A model generated the notes under the pieces. The model saw only the letters and a list, made by a program, of their open reading frames with translations, was not told the DNA's origin and searched no databases. DNA of 64,000 nt from Phytophthora colocasiae (lineage: Eukaryota; Oomycota; Peronosporomycetes; Peronosporales; Peronosporaceae): NCBI GenBank assembly GCA_018806915.1, contig JAGKQI010000093.1, forward strand, positions 868,001 to 932,000, given 5' to 3'. Below, in pieces: positions 30,857-42,935 of the stretch (position 1 is its first letter; each line of letters starts with the position of its first letter). A program made the position numbers and the translations under genes.

Positions 30857-31177
30857 TGCTCTTTGCTCGTCGTTTCGGACACCCGTTTGTTTTGCCGTTT
30901 TGCCGTCTTCGAGCCGTTGTATTGTCCGTTGGCACGGCAGCAGTGTCGTCGAGCGTGTGACATACGGGTGGAACGGCCAGAACACACAAAAACCCACGAG
31001 GTGTGTCGAAAATGGTAGTTGTGATTGTAGCTGGTTGAGAAGGCATGTTTGGGCGTGGAGAGTGGCAAAAGCAGCGAGGTGCGAGGAGAAGCGTGTGCAG
31101 AGAGCAGTGATGTGTGTGGGAGCTGCGTGGGGAGCGTGCTGGCGGCGCGACAAGTGGGCGTGAAATGTGGTTTGCGT

Positions 31178-31249
31178 GGCCTTGTGGTCTAGTGGTATGA
31201 TTCTCGCTTAGGGTGCGAGAGGTCCCGGATTCGATCTCCGGCAAGGCCC
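31178..31249 (+). tRNA. tRNA-Pro(AGG), array copy 40
   Basis: Identical to copy 1; next copy 399 bp on. Confidence 0.95.
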
Positions 31250-31576
31250 TGCTCTTTGCTCGTCGTTTCGGACACCCGTTTGTTTTTGCCGTTTTGCCGT
31301 TTTGCCGTCTTCGAGCCGTTGTATTGTCCGTTGGCACGGCAGCAGTGTCGTCGAGCGTGTGACATACGAGTGTACCGGCCAGATCCCCAAAACCCCGTTG
31401 AGTCGAAAATGGTAGTTGTGTGATTGTAGCTGGTTGAGAAGGCATGTTTGGGCGTGGAGAGTGGCAAAAGCAGCGAGGTGCGAGGAGAAGCGTGTGCAGA
31501 GAGCAGTGATGTGTGTGGGAGCTGCGTGGGGAGCGTGCTGGCGGCGCGACAAGTGGGCGTGAAATGTGGTTTGCGT

Positions 31577-31648
31577 GGCCTTGTGGTCTAGTGGTATGAT
31601 TCTCGCTTAGGGTGCGAGAGGTCCCGGATTCGATCTCCGGCAAGGCCC
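31577..31648 (+). tRNA. tRNA-Pro(AGG), array copy 41
   Basis: Identical to copy 1; next copy 389 bp on. Confidence 0.95.
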
Positions 31649-31965
31649 TGCTCTTTGCTCGTCGTTTCGGACACCCGTTTGTTTTTGCCGTTTTTGCCGT
31701 CTTCGAGCCGTTGTATTGTCCGTTGGCACGGCAGCAGTGTCGTCGAGCGTGTGACATACGAGTGTACCGGCCAGATCCCCAAAACCCCGTGAGTCGAAAA
31801 TGGTAGTTGTGATTGTAGCTGGTTGAGAAGGCATGTTTGGGCGTGGAGAGTGGCAAAAGCAGCGAGGTGCGAGGAGAAGCGTGTGCAGAGAGCAGTGATG
31901 TGTGTGGGAGCTGCGTGGGGAGCGTGCTGGCGGCGCGACAAGTGGGCGTGAAATGTGGTTTGCGT

Positions 31966-32037
31966 GGCCTTGTGGTCTAGTGGTATGATTCTCGCTTAGG
32001 GTGCGAGAGGTCCCGGATTCGATCTCCGGCAAGGCCC
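31966..32037 (+). tRNA. tRNA-Pro(AGG), array copy 42
   Basis: Identical to copy 1; next copy 389 bp on. Confidence 0.95.
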
Positions 32038-32354
32038 TGCTCTTTGCTCGTCGTTTCGGACACCCGTTTGTTTTTGCCGTTTTTGCCGTCTTCGAGCCGT
32101 TGTATTGTCCGTTGGCACGGCAGCAGTGTCGTCGAGCGTGTGACATACGAGTGTACCGGCCAGATCCCCAAAACCCCGTTGAGTGTCGAAAATGGTAGTT
32201 GTGATTGTAGCTGGTTGAGAAGGCATGTTTGGGCGTGGAAGTGGCAAAAGCAGCGAGGTGCGAGGAGAAGCGTGTGCAGAGAGCAGTGATGTGTGGGAGC
32301 TGCGTGGGGAGCGTGCTGGCGGCGCGACAAGTGGGCGTGAAATGTGGTTTGCGT

Positions 32355-32426
32355 GGCCTTGTGGTCTAGTGGTATGATTCTCGCTTAGGGTGCGAGAGGT
32401 CCCGGATTCGATCTCCGGCAAGGCCC
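32355..32426 (+). tRNA. tRNA-Pro(AGG), array copy 43
   Basis: Identical to copy 1; next copy 390 bp on. Confidence 0.95.
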
Positions 32427-32744
32427 TGCTCTTTGCTCGTCGTTTCGGACACCCGTTTGTTTTGCCGTTTTGCCGTCTTCGAGCCGTTGTATTGTCCGTT
32501 GGCACGGCAGCAGTGTCGTCGAGCGTGTGACATACGAGTGTACCGGCCAGATCCCCAAAACCCCGTTGAGTGTCGAAAATGGTAGTTGTGATTGTAGCTG
32601 GTTGAGAAGGCATGTTTGGGCGTGGAGAGTGGCAAAAGCAGCGAGGTGCGAGGAGAAGCGTGTGCAGAGAGCAGTGATGTGTGTGGGAGCTGCGTGGGGA
32701 GCGTGCTGGCGGCGCGACAAGTGGGCGTGAAATGTGGTTTGCGT

Positions 32745-32816
32745 GGCCTTGTGGTCTAGTGGTATGATTCTCGCTTAGGGTGCGAGAGGTCCCGGATTCG
32801 ATCTCCGGCAAGGCCC
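32745..32816 (+). tRNA. tRNA-Pro(AGG), array copy 44
   Basis: Identical to copy 1; next copy 390 bp on. Confidence 0.95.
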
Positions 32817-33134
32817 TGCTCTTTGCTCGTCGTTTCGGACACCCGTTTGTTTTTGCCGTTTTTGCCGTCTTCGAGCCGTTGTATTGTCCGTTGGCACGGC
32901 AGCAGTGTCGTCGAGCGTGTGACATACGAGTGTACCGGCCAGATCCCCAAAACCCCGTTGAGTGTCGAAAATGGTAGTTGTGATTGTAGCTGGTTGAGAA
33001 GGCATGTTTGGGCGTGGAGAGTGGCAAAAGCAGCGAGGTGCGAGGAGAAGCGTGTGCAGAGAGCAGTGATGTGTGGGAGCTGCGTGGGGAGCGTGCTGGC
33101 GGCGCGACAAGTGGGCGTGAAATGTGGTTTGCGT

Positions 33135-33206
33135 GGCCTTGTGGTCTAGTGGTATGATTCTCGCTTAGGGTGCGAGAGGTCCCGGATTCGATCTCCGGCA
33201 AGGCCC
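33135..33206 (+). tRNA. tRNA-Pro(AGG), array copy 45
   Basis: Identical to copy 1; next copy 394 bp on. Confidence 0.95.
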
Positions 33207-33528
33207 TGCTCTTTGCTCGTCGTTTCGGACACCCGTTTGTTTTGCCGTTTTTGCCGTCTTCGAGCCGTTGTATTGTCCGTTGGCACGGCAGCAGTGTCGT
33301 CGAGCGTGTGACATACGAGTGTACCGGCCAGATCCCCCCAAAACCCCCGTTGAGTGTCGAAAATGGTAGTTGTGATTGTAGCTGGTTGAGAAGGCATGTT
33401 TGGGCGTGGAGAGTGGCAAAAGCAGCGAGGTGCGAGGAGAAGCGTGTGCAGAGAGCAGTGATGTGTGTGGGAGCTGCGTGGGGAGCGTGCTGGCGGCGCG
33501 ACAAGTGGGCGTGAAATGTGGTTTGCGT

Positions 33529-33600
33529 GGCCTTGTGGTCTAGTGGTATGATTCTCGCTTAGGGTGCGAGAGGTCCCGGATTCGATCTCCGGCAAGGCCC
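33529..33600 (+). tRNA. tRNA-Pro(AGG), array copy 46
   Basis: Identical to copy 1; its spacer has a local AGCTGG duplication and deletions near 33780-33815; next copy 392 bp on. Confidence 0.95.
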
Positions 33601-33920
33601 TGCTCTTTGCTCGTCGTTTCGGACACCCGTTTGTTTTTGCCGTTTTTGCCGTCTTCGAGCCGTTGTATTGTCCGTTGGCACGGCAGCAGTGTCGTCGAGC
33701 GTGTGACATACGAGTGTACCGGCCAGATCCCCCCAAAACCCCGTTGAGTGTCGAAAATGGTAGTTGTGATTGTAGCTGGAGCTGGTTGAGATGTTTGGGC
33801 GTGGAAGTGCAAAAGCAGCGAGGTGCGAGGAGAAGCGTGTGCAGAGAGCAGTGATGTGTGTGGGAGCTGCGTGGGAGCGTGCTGGCGGCGCGACAAGTGG
33901 GCGTGAAATGTGGTTTGCGT

Positions 33921-33992
33921 GGCCTTGTGGTCTAGTGGTATGATTCTCGCTTAGGGTGCGAGAGGTCCCGGATTCGATCTCCGGCAAGGCCC
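33921..33992 (+). tRNA. tRNA-Pro(AGG), array copy 47
   Basis: Identical to copy 1; next copy 394 bp on. Confidence 0.95.
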
Positions 33993-34314
33993 TGCTCTTT
34001 GCTCGTCGTTTCGGACACCCGTTTGTTTTTGCCGTTTTTGCCGTCTTCGAGCCGTTGTATTGTCCGTTGGCACGGCAGCAGTGTCGTCGAGCGTGTGACA
34101 TACGAGTGTACCGGCCAGATCCCCCAAAACCCCCGTTGAGTGTCGAAAATGGTAGTTGTGATTGTAGCTGGTTGAGAAGGCATGTTTGGGCGTGGAGAGT
34201 GGCAAAAGCAGCGAGGTGCGAGGAGAAGCGTGTGCAGAGAGCAGTGATGTGTGTGGGAGCTGCGTGGGGAGCGTGCTGGCGGCGCGACAAGTGGGCGTGA
34301 AATGTGGTTTGCGT

Positions 34315-34386
34315 GGCCTTGTGGTCTAGTGGTATGATTCTCGCTTAGGGTGCGAGAGGTCCCGGATTCGATCTCCGGCAAGGCCC
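34315..34386 (+). tRNA. tRNA-Pro(AGG), array copy 48
   Basis: Identical to copy 1; shortest unit (374 bp) because the C/A tract is deleted at 34509-34515. Confidence 0.95.
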
Positions 34387-34688
34387 TGCTCTTTGCTCGT
34401 CGTTTCGGACACCCGTTTGTTTTTGCCGTTTTGCCGTCTTCGAGCCGTTGTATTGTCCGTTGGCACGGCAGCAGTGTCGTCGAGCGTGTGACATACGAGT
34501 GTACCGGCCTGAGATGTCGAAAATGGTAGTTGTGATTGTAGCTGGTTGAGAAGGCATGTTTGGGCGTGGAGAGTGGCAAAAGCAGCGAGGTGCGAGGAGA
34601 AGCGTGTGCAGAGAGCAGTGATGTGTGTGGGAGCTGCGTGGGGAGCGTGCTGGCGGCGCGACAAGTGGGCGTGAAATGTGGTTTGCGT

Positions 34689-34760
34689 GGCCTTGTGGTC
34701 TAGTGGTATGATTCTCGCTTAGGGTGCGAGAGGTCCCGGATTCGATCTCCGGCAAGGCCC
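34689..34760 (+). tRNA. tRNA-Pro(AGG), array copy 49
   Basis: Identical to copy 1; next copy 394 bp on. Confidence 0.95.
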
Positions 34761-35082
34761 TGCTCTTTGCTCGTCGTTTCGGACACCCGTTTGTTTTTGC
34801 ATGTTATGCCGTCATCGAGCCGTTGTATTGTCCGTTGGCGCGGCAGCAGTGTCGTCGAGCGTGTGCCGTACGTGTGTACCGGGCGGATCCCCCCAAAAAC
34901 CCCGTTGAGTGTCGAAAATGGTAGTTGTGATTGTAGCTGGTTGAGAAGGCATGTTTGGGCGTGGAGAGTGGCAAAAGCAGCGAGGTGCGAGGAGAAGCGT
35001 GTGCAGAGAGCAGTGATGTGTGTGGAGCTGCGTGGGGAGCGTGCTGGCGGCGCGACAAGTGGGCGTGAAATGTGGTTTGCGT

Positions 35083-35154
35083 GGCCTTGTGGTCTAGTGG
35101 TATGATTCTCGCTTAGGGTGCGAGAGGTCCCGGATTCGATCTCCGGCAAGGCCC
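35083..35154 (+). tRNA. tRNA-Pro(AGG), array copy 50
   Basis: Identical to copy 1; next copy 395 bp on. Confidence 0.95.
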
Positions 35155-35477
35155 TGCTCTTTGCTCGTCGTTTCGGACACCCGTTTGTTTTTGCCGTTTT
35201 TGCCGTCTTCGAGCCGTTGTATTGTCCGTTGGCACGGCAGCAGTGTCGTCGAGCGTGTGACATACGAGTGTACCGGCCAGATCCCCCCAAAAACCCCGTT
35301 GAGTGTCGAAAATGGTAGTTGTGATTGTAGCTGGTTGAGAAGGCATGTTTGGGCGTGGAGAGTGGCAAAAGCAGCGAGGTGCGAGGAGAAGCGTGTGCAG
35401 AGAGCAGTGATGTGTGTGGGAGCTGCGTGGGGAGCGTGCTGGCGGCGCGACAAGTGGGCGTGAAATGTGGTTTGCGT

Positions 35478-35549
35478 GGCCTTGTGGTCTAGTGGTATGA
35501 TTCTCGCTTAGGGTGCGAGAGGTCCCGGATTCGATCTCCGGCAAGGCCC
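35478..35549 (+). tRNA. tRNA-Pro(AGG), array copy 51
   Basis: Identical to copy 1; next copy 394 bp on. Confidence 0.95.
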
Positions 35550-35871
35550 TGCTCTTTGCTCGTCGTTTCGGACACCCGTTTGTTTTTGCCGTTTTTGCCG
35601 TCTTCGAGCCGTTGTATTGTCCGTTGGCACGGCAGCAGTGTCGTCGAGCGTGTGACATACGAGTGTACCGGCCAGATCCCCCCAAAACCCCCGTTGCGTG
35701 TCGACAAGGGTAGGTGTGATTGTAGCTGGTTGAGTAGGCTTGTTTTGGCGTGTTGAGTTGATAAATCAGCGAGGTGCGAGGAGAAGCGTGTGCAGAGAGC
35801 AGTGATGTGTGTGGGAGCTGCGTGGGAGCGTGCTGGCGGCGCGACAAGTGGGCGTGAAATGTGGTTTGCGT

Positions 35872-35943
35872 GGCCTTGTGGTCAAGTGGTATGATTCTCG
35901 ATTAGGGTGCGAGAGGTCCCGGATTCGATCTCCGGCAAGGCCC
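35872..35943 (+). tRNA. tRNA-Pro(AGG) variant, array copy 52
   Basis: Two changes: GTCAAGTGG in the A box/D arm and CTCGA in the anticodon stem, which breaks the loop-closing pair. Probably weak or inactive. Next copy 391 bp on. Confidence 0.85.
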
Positions 35944-36262
35944 TGCTCTTTGCTCGTCGTTTCGGACACCCGTTTGTTTTTGCCGTTTTGCCGTCTTCGA
36001 GCCGTTGTATTGTCCGTTGGCACGGCAGCAGTGTCGTCGAGCGTGTGACATACGAGTGTACCGGCCAGATCCCCAAAACCCCGGTGAGTGTCGAAAATGG
36101 TAGTTGTGATTGTAGCTGGTTGAGAAGGCATGTTTGGGCGTGGAGAGTGGCAAAAGCAGCGAGGTGCGAGGAGAAGCGTGTGCAGAGAGCAGTGATGTGT
36201 GTGGGAGCTGCGTGGGGAGCGTGCTGGCGGCGCGACAAGTGGGCGTGAAATGTGGTTTGCGT

Positions 36263-36334
36263 GGCCTTGTGGTCTAGTGGTATGATTCTCGCTTAGGGTG
36301 CGAGAGGTCCCGGATTCGATCTCCGGCAAGGCCC
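36263..36334 (+). tRNA. tRNA-Pro(AGG), array copy 53
   Basis: Identical to copy 1; next copy 390 bp on. Confidence 0.95.
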
Positions 36335-36652
36335 TGCTCTTTGCTCGTCGTTTCGGACACCCGTTTGTGTTTGCAGTTGTTGCAGTGGTCGAGCAGTTGT
36401 ATTGTCAGTTGGCACGGCAGGAGTTTGGTCGAGGGTGTGACATACGAGTGTACCGGCCAGATCCCCAAAACCCCGTTGAGTGTCGAAAATGGTAGTTGTG
36501 ATTGTAGCTGGTTGAGAAGGCATGTTTGGGCGTGGAGAGTGGCAAAAGCAGCGAGGTGCGAGGAGAAGCGTGTGCAGAGAGCAGTGATGTGTGGGAGCTG
36601 CGTGGGGAGCGTGCTGGCGGCGCGACAAGTGGGCGTGAAATGTGGTTTGCGT

Positions 36653-36724
36653 GGCCTTGTGGTCTAGTGGTATGATTCTCGCTTAGGGTGCGAGAGGTCC
36701 CGGATTCGATCTCCGGCAAGGCCC
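36653..36724 (+). tRNA. tRNA-Pro(AGG), array copy 54
   Basis: Identical to copy 1; next copy 395 bp on. Confidence 0.95.
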
Positions 36725-37047
36725 TGCTCTTAGCTCGTCGTTTCGGACACCCGTTTGTTTTTGCTGCTGCCGTTTTTGCCGTCTTCGAGCCGTTGTATTG
36801 TCCGTTGGCACGGCAGCAGTGTCGTCGAGCGTGTGACATACGAGTGTACCGGCCAGATCCCCAAAACCCCGTTGAGTGTCGAAAATGGTAGTTGTGATTG
36901 TAGCTGGTTGAGAAGGCATGTTTGGGCGTGGAGAGTGGCAAAAGCAGCGAGGTGCGAGGAGAAGCGTGTGAGAGCAGTGATGTGTGTCGGAGCTGCGTGG
37001 GGAGCGTGCTGGCGGCGCGACAAGTGGGCGTGAAATGTGGTTTGCGT

Positions 37048-37119
37048 GGCCTTGTGGTCTAGTGGTATGATTCTCGCTTAGGGTGCGAGAGGTCCCGGAT
37101 TCGATCTCCGGCAAGGCCC
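37048..37119 (+). tRNA. tRNA-Pro(AGG), array copy 55
   Basis: Identical to copy 1; next copy 385 bp on. Confidence 0.95.
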
Positions 37120-37432
37120 TGCTCTTTGCTCGTCGTTTCGGACACCCGTTTGTTTTGCCGTTTTGCCGTCTTCGAGCCGTTGTATTGTCCGTTGGCACGG
37201 CAGCAGTGTCGTCGAGCGTGTGACATACGAGTGTACCGGCCAGATCCCCCAAAACCCCGTTGAGTGTCGAAAATGGTAGTTGTGATTGTAGCTGGTTGAG
37301 AAGGCATGTTTGGGCGTGGAAGTGGCAAAAGCAGCGAGGTGCGAGGAGAAGCGTGTGCGCAGAGATGTGTGTGGGAGCTGCGTGGGGAGCGTGCTGGCGG
37401 CGCGACAAGTGGGCGTGAAATGTGGTTTGCGT

Positions 37433-37504
37433 GGCCTTGTGGTCTAGTGGTATGATTCTCGCTTAGGGTGCGAGAGGTCCCGGATTCGATCTCCGGCAAG
37501 GCCC
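37433..37504 (+). tRNA. tRNA-Pro(AGG), array copy 56
   Basis: Identical to copy 1; next copy 395 bp on. Confidence 0.95.
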
Positions 37505-37827
37505 TGCTCTTTGCTCGTCGTTTCGGAGACCCGGTGGTTGTTGCCGTGTTTGCCGTCTTCGAGCCGTTGTATTGTCCGTTGGCACGGCAGCAGTGTCGTC
37601 GAGCGTGTGACATACGAGTGTACCGGCCAGATCCCCCCAAAACCCCCGTTGAGTGTCGAAAATGGTAGTTGTGATTGTAGCTGGTTGAGAAGGCATGTTT
37701 GGGCGTGGAGAGTGGCAAAAGCAGCGAGGTGCGAGGAGAAGCGTGTGCAGAGAGCAGTGATGTGTGTGGGAGCTGCGTGGGGAGCGTGCTGGCGGCGCGA
37801 CAAGTGGGCGTGAAATGTGGTTTGCGT

Positions 37828-37899
37828 GGCCTTGTGGTCTAGTGGTATGATTCTCGCTTAGGGTGCGAGAGGTCCCGGATTCGATCTCCGGCAAGGCCC
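37828..37899 (+). tRNA. tRNA-Pro(AGG), array copy 57
   Basis: Identical to copy 1; next copy 384 bp on. Confidence 0.95.
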
Positions 37900-38211
37900 T
37901 GCTCTTTGCTCGTCGTTTCGGACACCCGTTTGTTTTTGCCGTTTTTGCCGTCTTCGAGCCGTTGTATTGTCCGTTGGCACGGCAGCAGTGTCGTCGAGCG
38001 TGTGACATACGAGTGTACCGGCCAGATCCCCAAAACCCCGTTGAGTGTCGAAAATGGTAGTTGTGATTGTAGCTGGTTGAGAAGGCATGTTTGGGCGTGC
38101 AAAAGCAGCGAGGTGCGAGGAGAAGCGTGTGCAGAGAGCAGTGATGTGTGTGGGAGCTGCGTGGGGAGCGTGCTGGCGGCGCGACAAGTGGGCGTGAAAT
38201 GTGGTTTGCGT

Positions 38212-38283
38212 GGCCTTGTGGTCTAGTGGTATGATTCTCGCTTAGGGTGCGAGAGGTCCCGGATTCGATCTCCGGCAAGGCCC
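38212..38283 (+). tRNA. tRNA-Pro(AGG), array copy 58
   Basis: Identical to copy 1; next copy 394 bp on. Confidence 0.95.
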
Positions 38284-38605
38284 TGCTCTTTGCTCGTCGT
38301 TTCGGACACCCGTTTGTTTTTGCCGTTTTGCCGTCTTCGAGCCGTTGTATTGTCCGTTGGCACGGCAGCAGTGTCGTCGAGCGTGTGACATACGAGTGTA
38401 CCGGCCAGATCCCCCCAAAAACCCCGTTGAGTGTCGAAAATGGTAGTTGTGATTGTAGCTGGTTGAGAAGGCATGTTTGGGCGTGGAGAGTGGCAAAAGC
38501 AGCGAGGTGCGAGGAGAAGCGTGTGCAGAGAGCAGTGATGTGTGTGGGAGCTGCGTGGGGAGCGTGCTGGCGGCGCGACAAGTGGGCGTGAAATGTGGTT
38601 TGCGT

Positions 38606-38677
38606 GGCCTTGTGGTCTAGTGGTATGATTCTCGCTTAGGGTGCGAGAGGTCCCGGATTCGATCTCCGGCAAGGCCC
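38606..38677 (+). tRNA. tRNA-Pro(AGG), array copy 59
   Basis: Identical to copy 1; next copy 387 bp on. Confidence 0.95.
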
Positions 38678-38992
38678 TGCTCTTTGCTCGTCGTTTCGGA
38701 CACCCGTTTGTTTTTGCCGTTTTTGCCGTCTTCGAGCCGTTGTATTGTCCGTTGGCACGGCAGCAGTGTCGTCGAGCGTGTGACATACGAGTGTACCGGC
38801 CAGATCCCCCCAAAACCCCCGTTGAGTGTCGAAAATGGTAGTTGTGATTGTAGCTGGTTGAGAAGGCATGTTTGGGCGTGCAAAAGCAGCGAGGTGCGAG
38901 GAGAAGCGTGTGCAGAGAGCAGTGATGTGTGTGGGAGCTGCGTGGGGAGCGTGCTGGCGGCGCGACAAGTGGGCGTGAAATGTGGTTTGCGT

Positions 38993-39064
38993 GGCCTTGT
39001 GGTCTAGTGGTATGATTCTCGCTTAGGGTGCGAGAGGTCCCGGATTCGATCTCCGGCAAGGCCC
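38993..39064 (+). tRNA. tRNA-Pro(AGG), array copy 60
   Basis: Identical to copy 1; next copy 392 bp on. Confidence 0.95.
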
Positions 39065-39384
39065 TGCTCTTTGCTCGTCGTTTCGGACACCCGTTTGTTT
39101 TTGCCGTTTTTGCCGTCTTCGAGCCGTTGTATTGTCCGTTGGCACGGCAGCAGTGTCGTCGAGCGTGTGACATACGAGTGTACCGGCCAGATCCCAAAAC
39201 CCCCGTTGAGTGTCGAAAATGGTAGTTGTGATTGTAGCTGGTTGAGAAGGCATGTTTGGGCGTGGAGAGTGGCAAAAGCAGCGAGGTGCGAGGAGAAGCG
39301 TGTGCAGAGAGCAGTGATGTGTGTGGGAGCTGCGTGGGGAGCGTGCTGGCGGCGCGACAAGTGGGCGTGAAATGTGGTTTGCGT

Positions 39385-39456
39385 GGCCTTGTGGTCTAGT
39401 GGTATGATTCTCGCTTAGGGTGCGAGAGGTCCCGGATTCGATCTCCGGCAAGGCCC
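39385..39456 (+). tRNA. tRNA-Pro(AGG), array copy 61
   Basis: Identical to copy 1; unit of 403 bp with three TTTTTGCCG repeats. Confidence 0.95.
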
Positions 39457-39787
39457 TGCTCTTTGCTCGTCGTTTCGGACACCCGTTTGTTTTTGCCGTT
39501 TTTGCCGTTTTTGCCGTCTTCGAGCCGTTGTATTGTCCGTTGGCACGGCAGCAGTGTCGTCGAGCGTGTGACATACGAGTGTACCGGCCAGATCCCCCCA
39601 AAACCCCCGTTGAGTGTCGAAAATGGTAGTTGTGATTGTAGCTGGTTGAGAAGGCATGTTTGGGCGTGGAGAGTGGCAAAAGCAGCGAGGTGCGAGGAGA
39701 AGCGTGTGCAGAGAGCAGTGATGTGTGTGGAGCTGCGTGGGGAGCGTGCTGGCGGCGCGACAAGTGGGCGTGAAATGTGGTTTGCGT

Positions 39788-39859
39788 GGCCTTGTGGTCT
39801 AGTGGTATGATTCTCGCTTAGGGTGCGAGAGGTCCCGGATTCGATCTCCGGCAAGGCCC
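39788..39859 (+). tRNA. tRNA-Pro(AGG), array copy 62
   Basis: Identical to copy 1; next copy 394 bp on. Confidence 0.95.
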
Positions 39860-40181
39860 TGCTCTTTGCTCGTCGTTTCGGACACCCGTTTGTTTTGCCG
39901 TTTTTGCCGTCTTCGAGCCGTTGTATTGTCCGTTGGCACGGCAGCAGTGTCGTCGAGCGTGTGACATACGAGTGTACCGGCCAGATCCCCCCAAAACCCC
40001 CGTTGAGTGTCGAAAATGGTAGTTGTGATTGTAGCTGGTTGAGAAGGCATGTTTGGGCGTGGAGAGTGGCAAAAGCAGCGAGGTGCGAGGAGAAGCGTGT
40101 GCAGAGAGCAGTGATGTGTGTGGGAGCTGCGTGGGGAGCGTGCTGGCGGCGCGACAAGTGGGCGTGAAATGTGGTTTGCGT

Positions 40182-40253
40182 GGCCTTGTGGTCTAGTGGT
40201 ATGATTCTCGCTTAGGGTGCGAGAGGTCCCGGATTCGATCTCCGGCAAGGCCC
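40182..40253 (+). tRNA. tRNA-Pro(AGG), array copy 63
   Basis: Identical to copy 1; next copy 395 bp on. Confidence 0.95.
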
Positions 40254-40576
40254 TGCTCTTTGCTCGTCGTTTCGGACACCCGTTTGTTTTTGCCGTTCTG
40301 GCCGTCTCCGAGCCGTTGTATTGTCCGTTGGCACGGCAGCAGTGTCGTCGAGCGTGTGACATACGAGTGTACCGGCCAGATCCCCCCAAAACCCCCGTTG
40401 AGTGTCGAAAATGGTAGTTGTGATTGTAGCTGGTTGAGAAGGCATGTTTGGGCGTGGAGAGTGGCAAAAGCAGCGAGGTGCGAGGAGAAGCGTGTGCAGA
40501 GAGCAGTGATGTGTGTGGGAGCTGCGTGGGGAGCGTGCTGGCGGCGCGACAAGTGGGCGTGAAATGTGGTTTGCGT

Positions 40577-40648
40577 GGCCTTGTGGTCTAGTGGTATGAT
40601 TCTCGCTTAGGGTGCGAGAGGTCCCGGATTCGATCTCCGGCAAGGCCC
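40577..40648 (+). tRNA. tRNA-Pro(AGG), array copy 64
   Basis: Identical to copy 1; next copy 392 bp on. Confidence 0.95.
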
Positions 40649-40968
40649 TGCTCTTTGCTCGTCGTTTCGGACACCCGTTTGTTTTTGCCGTTTTTGCCGT
40701 CTTCGAGCCGTTGTATTGTCCGTTGGCACGGCAGCAGTGTCGTCGAGCGTGTGACATACGAGTGTACCGGCCAGATCCCCAAAACCCCGTTGAGTGTCGA
40801 AAATGGTAGTTGTGATTGTAGCTGGTTGAGAAGGCATGTTTGGGCGTGGAGAGTGGCAAAAGCAGCGAGGTGCGAGGAGAAGCGTGTGCAGAGAGCAGTG
40901 ATGTGTGTGGGAGCTGCGTGGGGAGCGTGCTGGCGGCGCGACAAGTGGGCGTGAAATGTGGTTTGCGT

Positions 40969-41040
40969 GGCCTTGTGGTCTAGTGGTATGATTCTCGCTT
41001 AGGGTGCGAGAGGTCCCGGATTCGATCTCCGGCAAGGCCC
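40969..41040 (+). tRNA. tRNA-Pro(AGG), array copy 65
   Basis: Identical to copy 1; next copy 391 bp on. Confidence 0.95.
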
Positions 41041-41359
41041 TGCTCTTTGCTCGTCGTTTCGGACACCCGTTTGTTTTTGCCGTTTTGCCGTCTTCGAGCC
41101 GTTGTATTGTCCGTTGGCACGGCAGCAGTGTCGTCGAGCGTGTGACATACGAGTGTACCGGCCAGATCCCCAAAACCCCGTTGAGTGTCGAAAATGGTAG
41201 TTGTGATTGTAGCTGGTTGAGAAGGCATGTTTGGGCGTGGAGAGTGGCAAAAGCAGCGAGGTGCGAGGAGAAGCGTGTGCAGAGAGCAGTGATGTGTGTG
41301 GGAGCTGCGTGGGGAGCGTGCTGGCGGCGCGACAAGTGGGCGTGAAATGTGGTTTGCGT

Positions 41360-41431
41360 GGCCTTGTGGTCTAGTGGTATGATTCTCGCTTAGGGTGCGA
41401 GAGGTCCCGGATTCGATCTCCGGCAAGGCCC
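41360..41431 (+). tRNA. tRNA-Pro(AGG), array copy 66
   Basis: Identical to copy 1; next copy 395 bp on. Confidence 0.95.
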
Positions 41432-41754
41432 TGCTCTTTGCTCGTCGTTTCGGACACCCGTTTGTTTTTGCCGTTTTTGCCGTCTTCGAGCCGTTGTATT
41501 GTCCGTTGGCACGGCAGCAGTGTCGTCGAGCGTGTGACATACGAGTGTACCGGCCAGATCCCCCCAAAAAACCCGTTGAGTGTCGAAAATGGTAGTTGTG
41601 ATTGTAGCTGGTTGAGAAGGCATGTTTGGGCGTGGAGAGTGGCAAAAGCAGCGAGGTGCGATGAGAAGCCAGAGCACAGAGCAGACGTCACTGTGGCAGC
41701 TGCGTGGGGAGCGTGCTGGCGGCGCGACAAGTGGGCGTGAAATGTGGTTTGCGT

Positions 41755-41826
41755 GGCCTTGTGGTCTAGTGGTATGATTCTCGCTTAGGGTGCGAGAGGT
41801 CCCGGATTCGATCTCCGGCAAGGCCC
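41755..41826 (+). tRNA. tRNA-Pro(AGG), array copy 67
   Basis: Identical to copy 1; next copy 395 bp on. Confidence 0.95.
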
Positions 41827-42149
41827 TGCTCTTTGCTCGTCGTTTCGGACACCCGTTTGTTTTTGCCGTTTTTGCCGTCTTCGAGCCGTTGTATTGTCCG
41901 TTGGCACGGCAGCAGTGTTGTCGAGCGTGTGACATACGAGTGTACCGGCCAGATCCCCCCAAAACCCTTGTTGAGTGTCGAAAATGGTAGTTGTGATTGT
42001 AGCTGGTTGAGAAGGCATGTTTGGGCGTGGAGAGTGGCAAAAGCAGCGAGGTGCGAGGAGAAGCGTGTGCAGAGAGCAGTGATGTGTGTGGGAGCTGCGT
42101 GGGGAGCGTGCTGGCGGCGCGACAAGTGGGCGTGAAATGTGGTTTGCGT

Positions 42150-42221
42150 GGCCTTGTGGTCTAGTGGTATGATTCTCGCTTAGGGTGCGAGAGGTCCCGG
42201 ATTCGATCTCCGGCAAGGCCC
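42150..42221 (+). tRNA. tRNA-Pro(AGG), array copy 68
   Basis: Identical to copy 1; next copy 395 bp on. Confidence 0.95.
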
Positions 42222-42544
42222 TGCTCTTTGCTCGTCGTTTCGGACACCCGTTTGTTTTTGCCGTTTTTGCCGTCTTCGAGCCGTTGTATTGTCCGTTGGC
42301 ACGGCAGCAGTGTCGTCGAGCGTGTGACATACGAGTGTACCGGCCAGATCCCCCCAAAAACCCCGTTGAGTGTCGAAAATGGTAGTTGTGATTGTAGCTG
42401 GTTGAGAAGGCATGTTTGGGCGTGGAGAGTGGCAAAAGCAGCGAGGTGCGAGGAGAAGCGTGTGCAGAGAGCAGTGATGTGTGTGGGAGCTGCGTGGGGA
42501 GCGTGCTGGCGGCGCGACAAGTGGGCGTGAAATGTGGTTTGCGT

Positions 42545-42616
42545 GGCCTTGTGGTCTAGTGGTATGATTCTCGCTTAGGGTGCGAGAGGTCCCGGATTCG
42601 ATCTCCGGCAAGGCCC
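42545..42616 (+). tRNA. tRNA-Pro(AGG), array copy 69
   Basis: Identical to copy 1; next copy 391 bp on. Confidence 0.95.
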
Positions 42617-42935
42617 TGCTCTTTGCTCGTCGTTTCGGACACCCGTTTGTTTTTGCCGTTTTGCCGTCTTCGAGCCGTTGTATTGTCCGTTGGCACGGCA
42701 GCAGTGTCGTCGAGCGTGTGACATACGAGTGTACCGGCCAGATCCCCAAAACCCCGTTGAGTGTCGAAAATGGTAGTTGTGATTGTAGCTGGTTGAGAAG
42801 GCATGTTTGGGCGTGGAGAGTGGCAAAAGCAGCGAGGTGCGAGGAGAAGCGTGTGCAGAGAGCAGTGATGTGTGTGGGAGCTGCGTGGGGAGCGTGCTGG
42901 CGGCGCGACAAGTGGGCGTGAAATGTGGTTTGCGT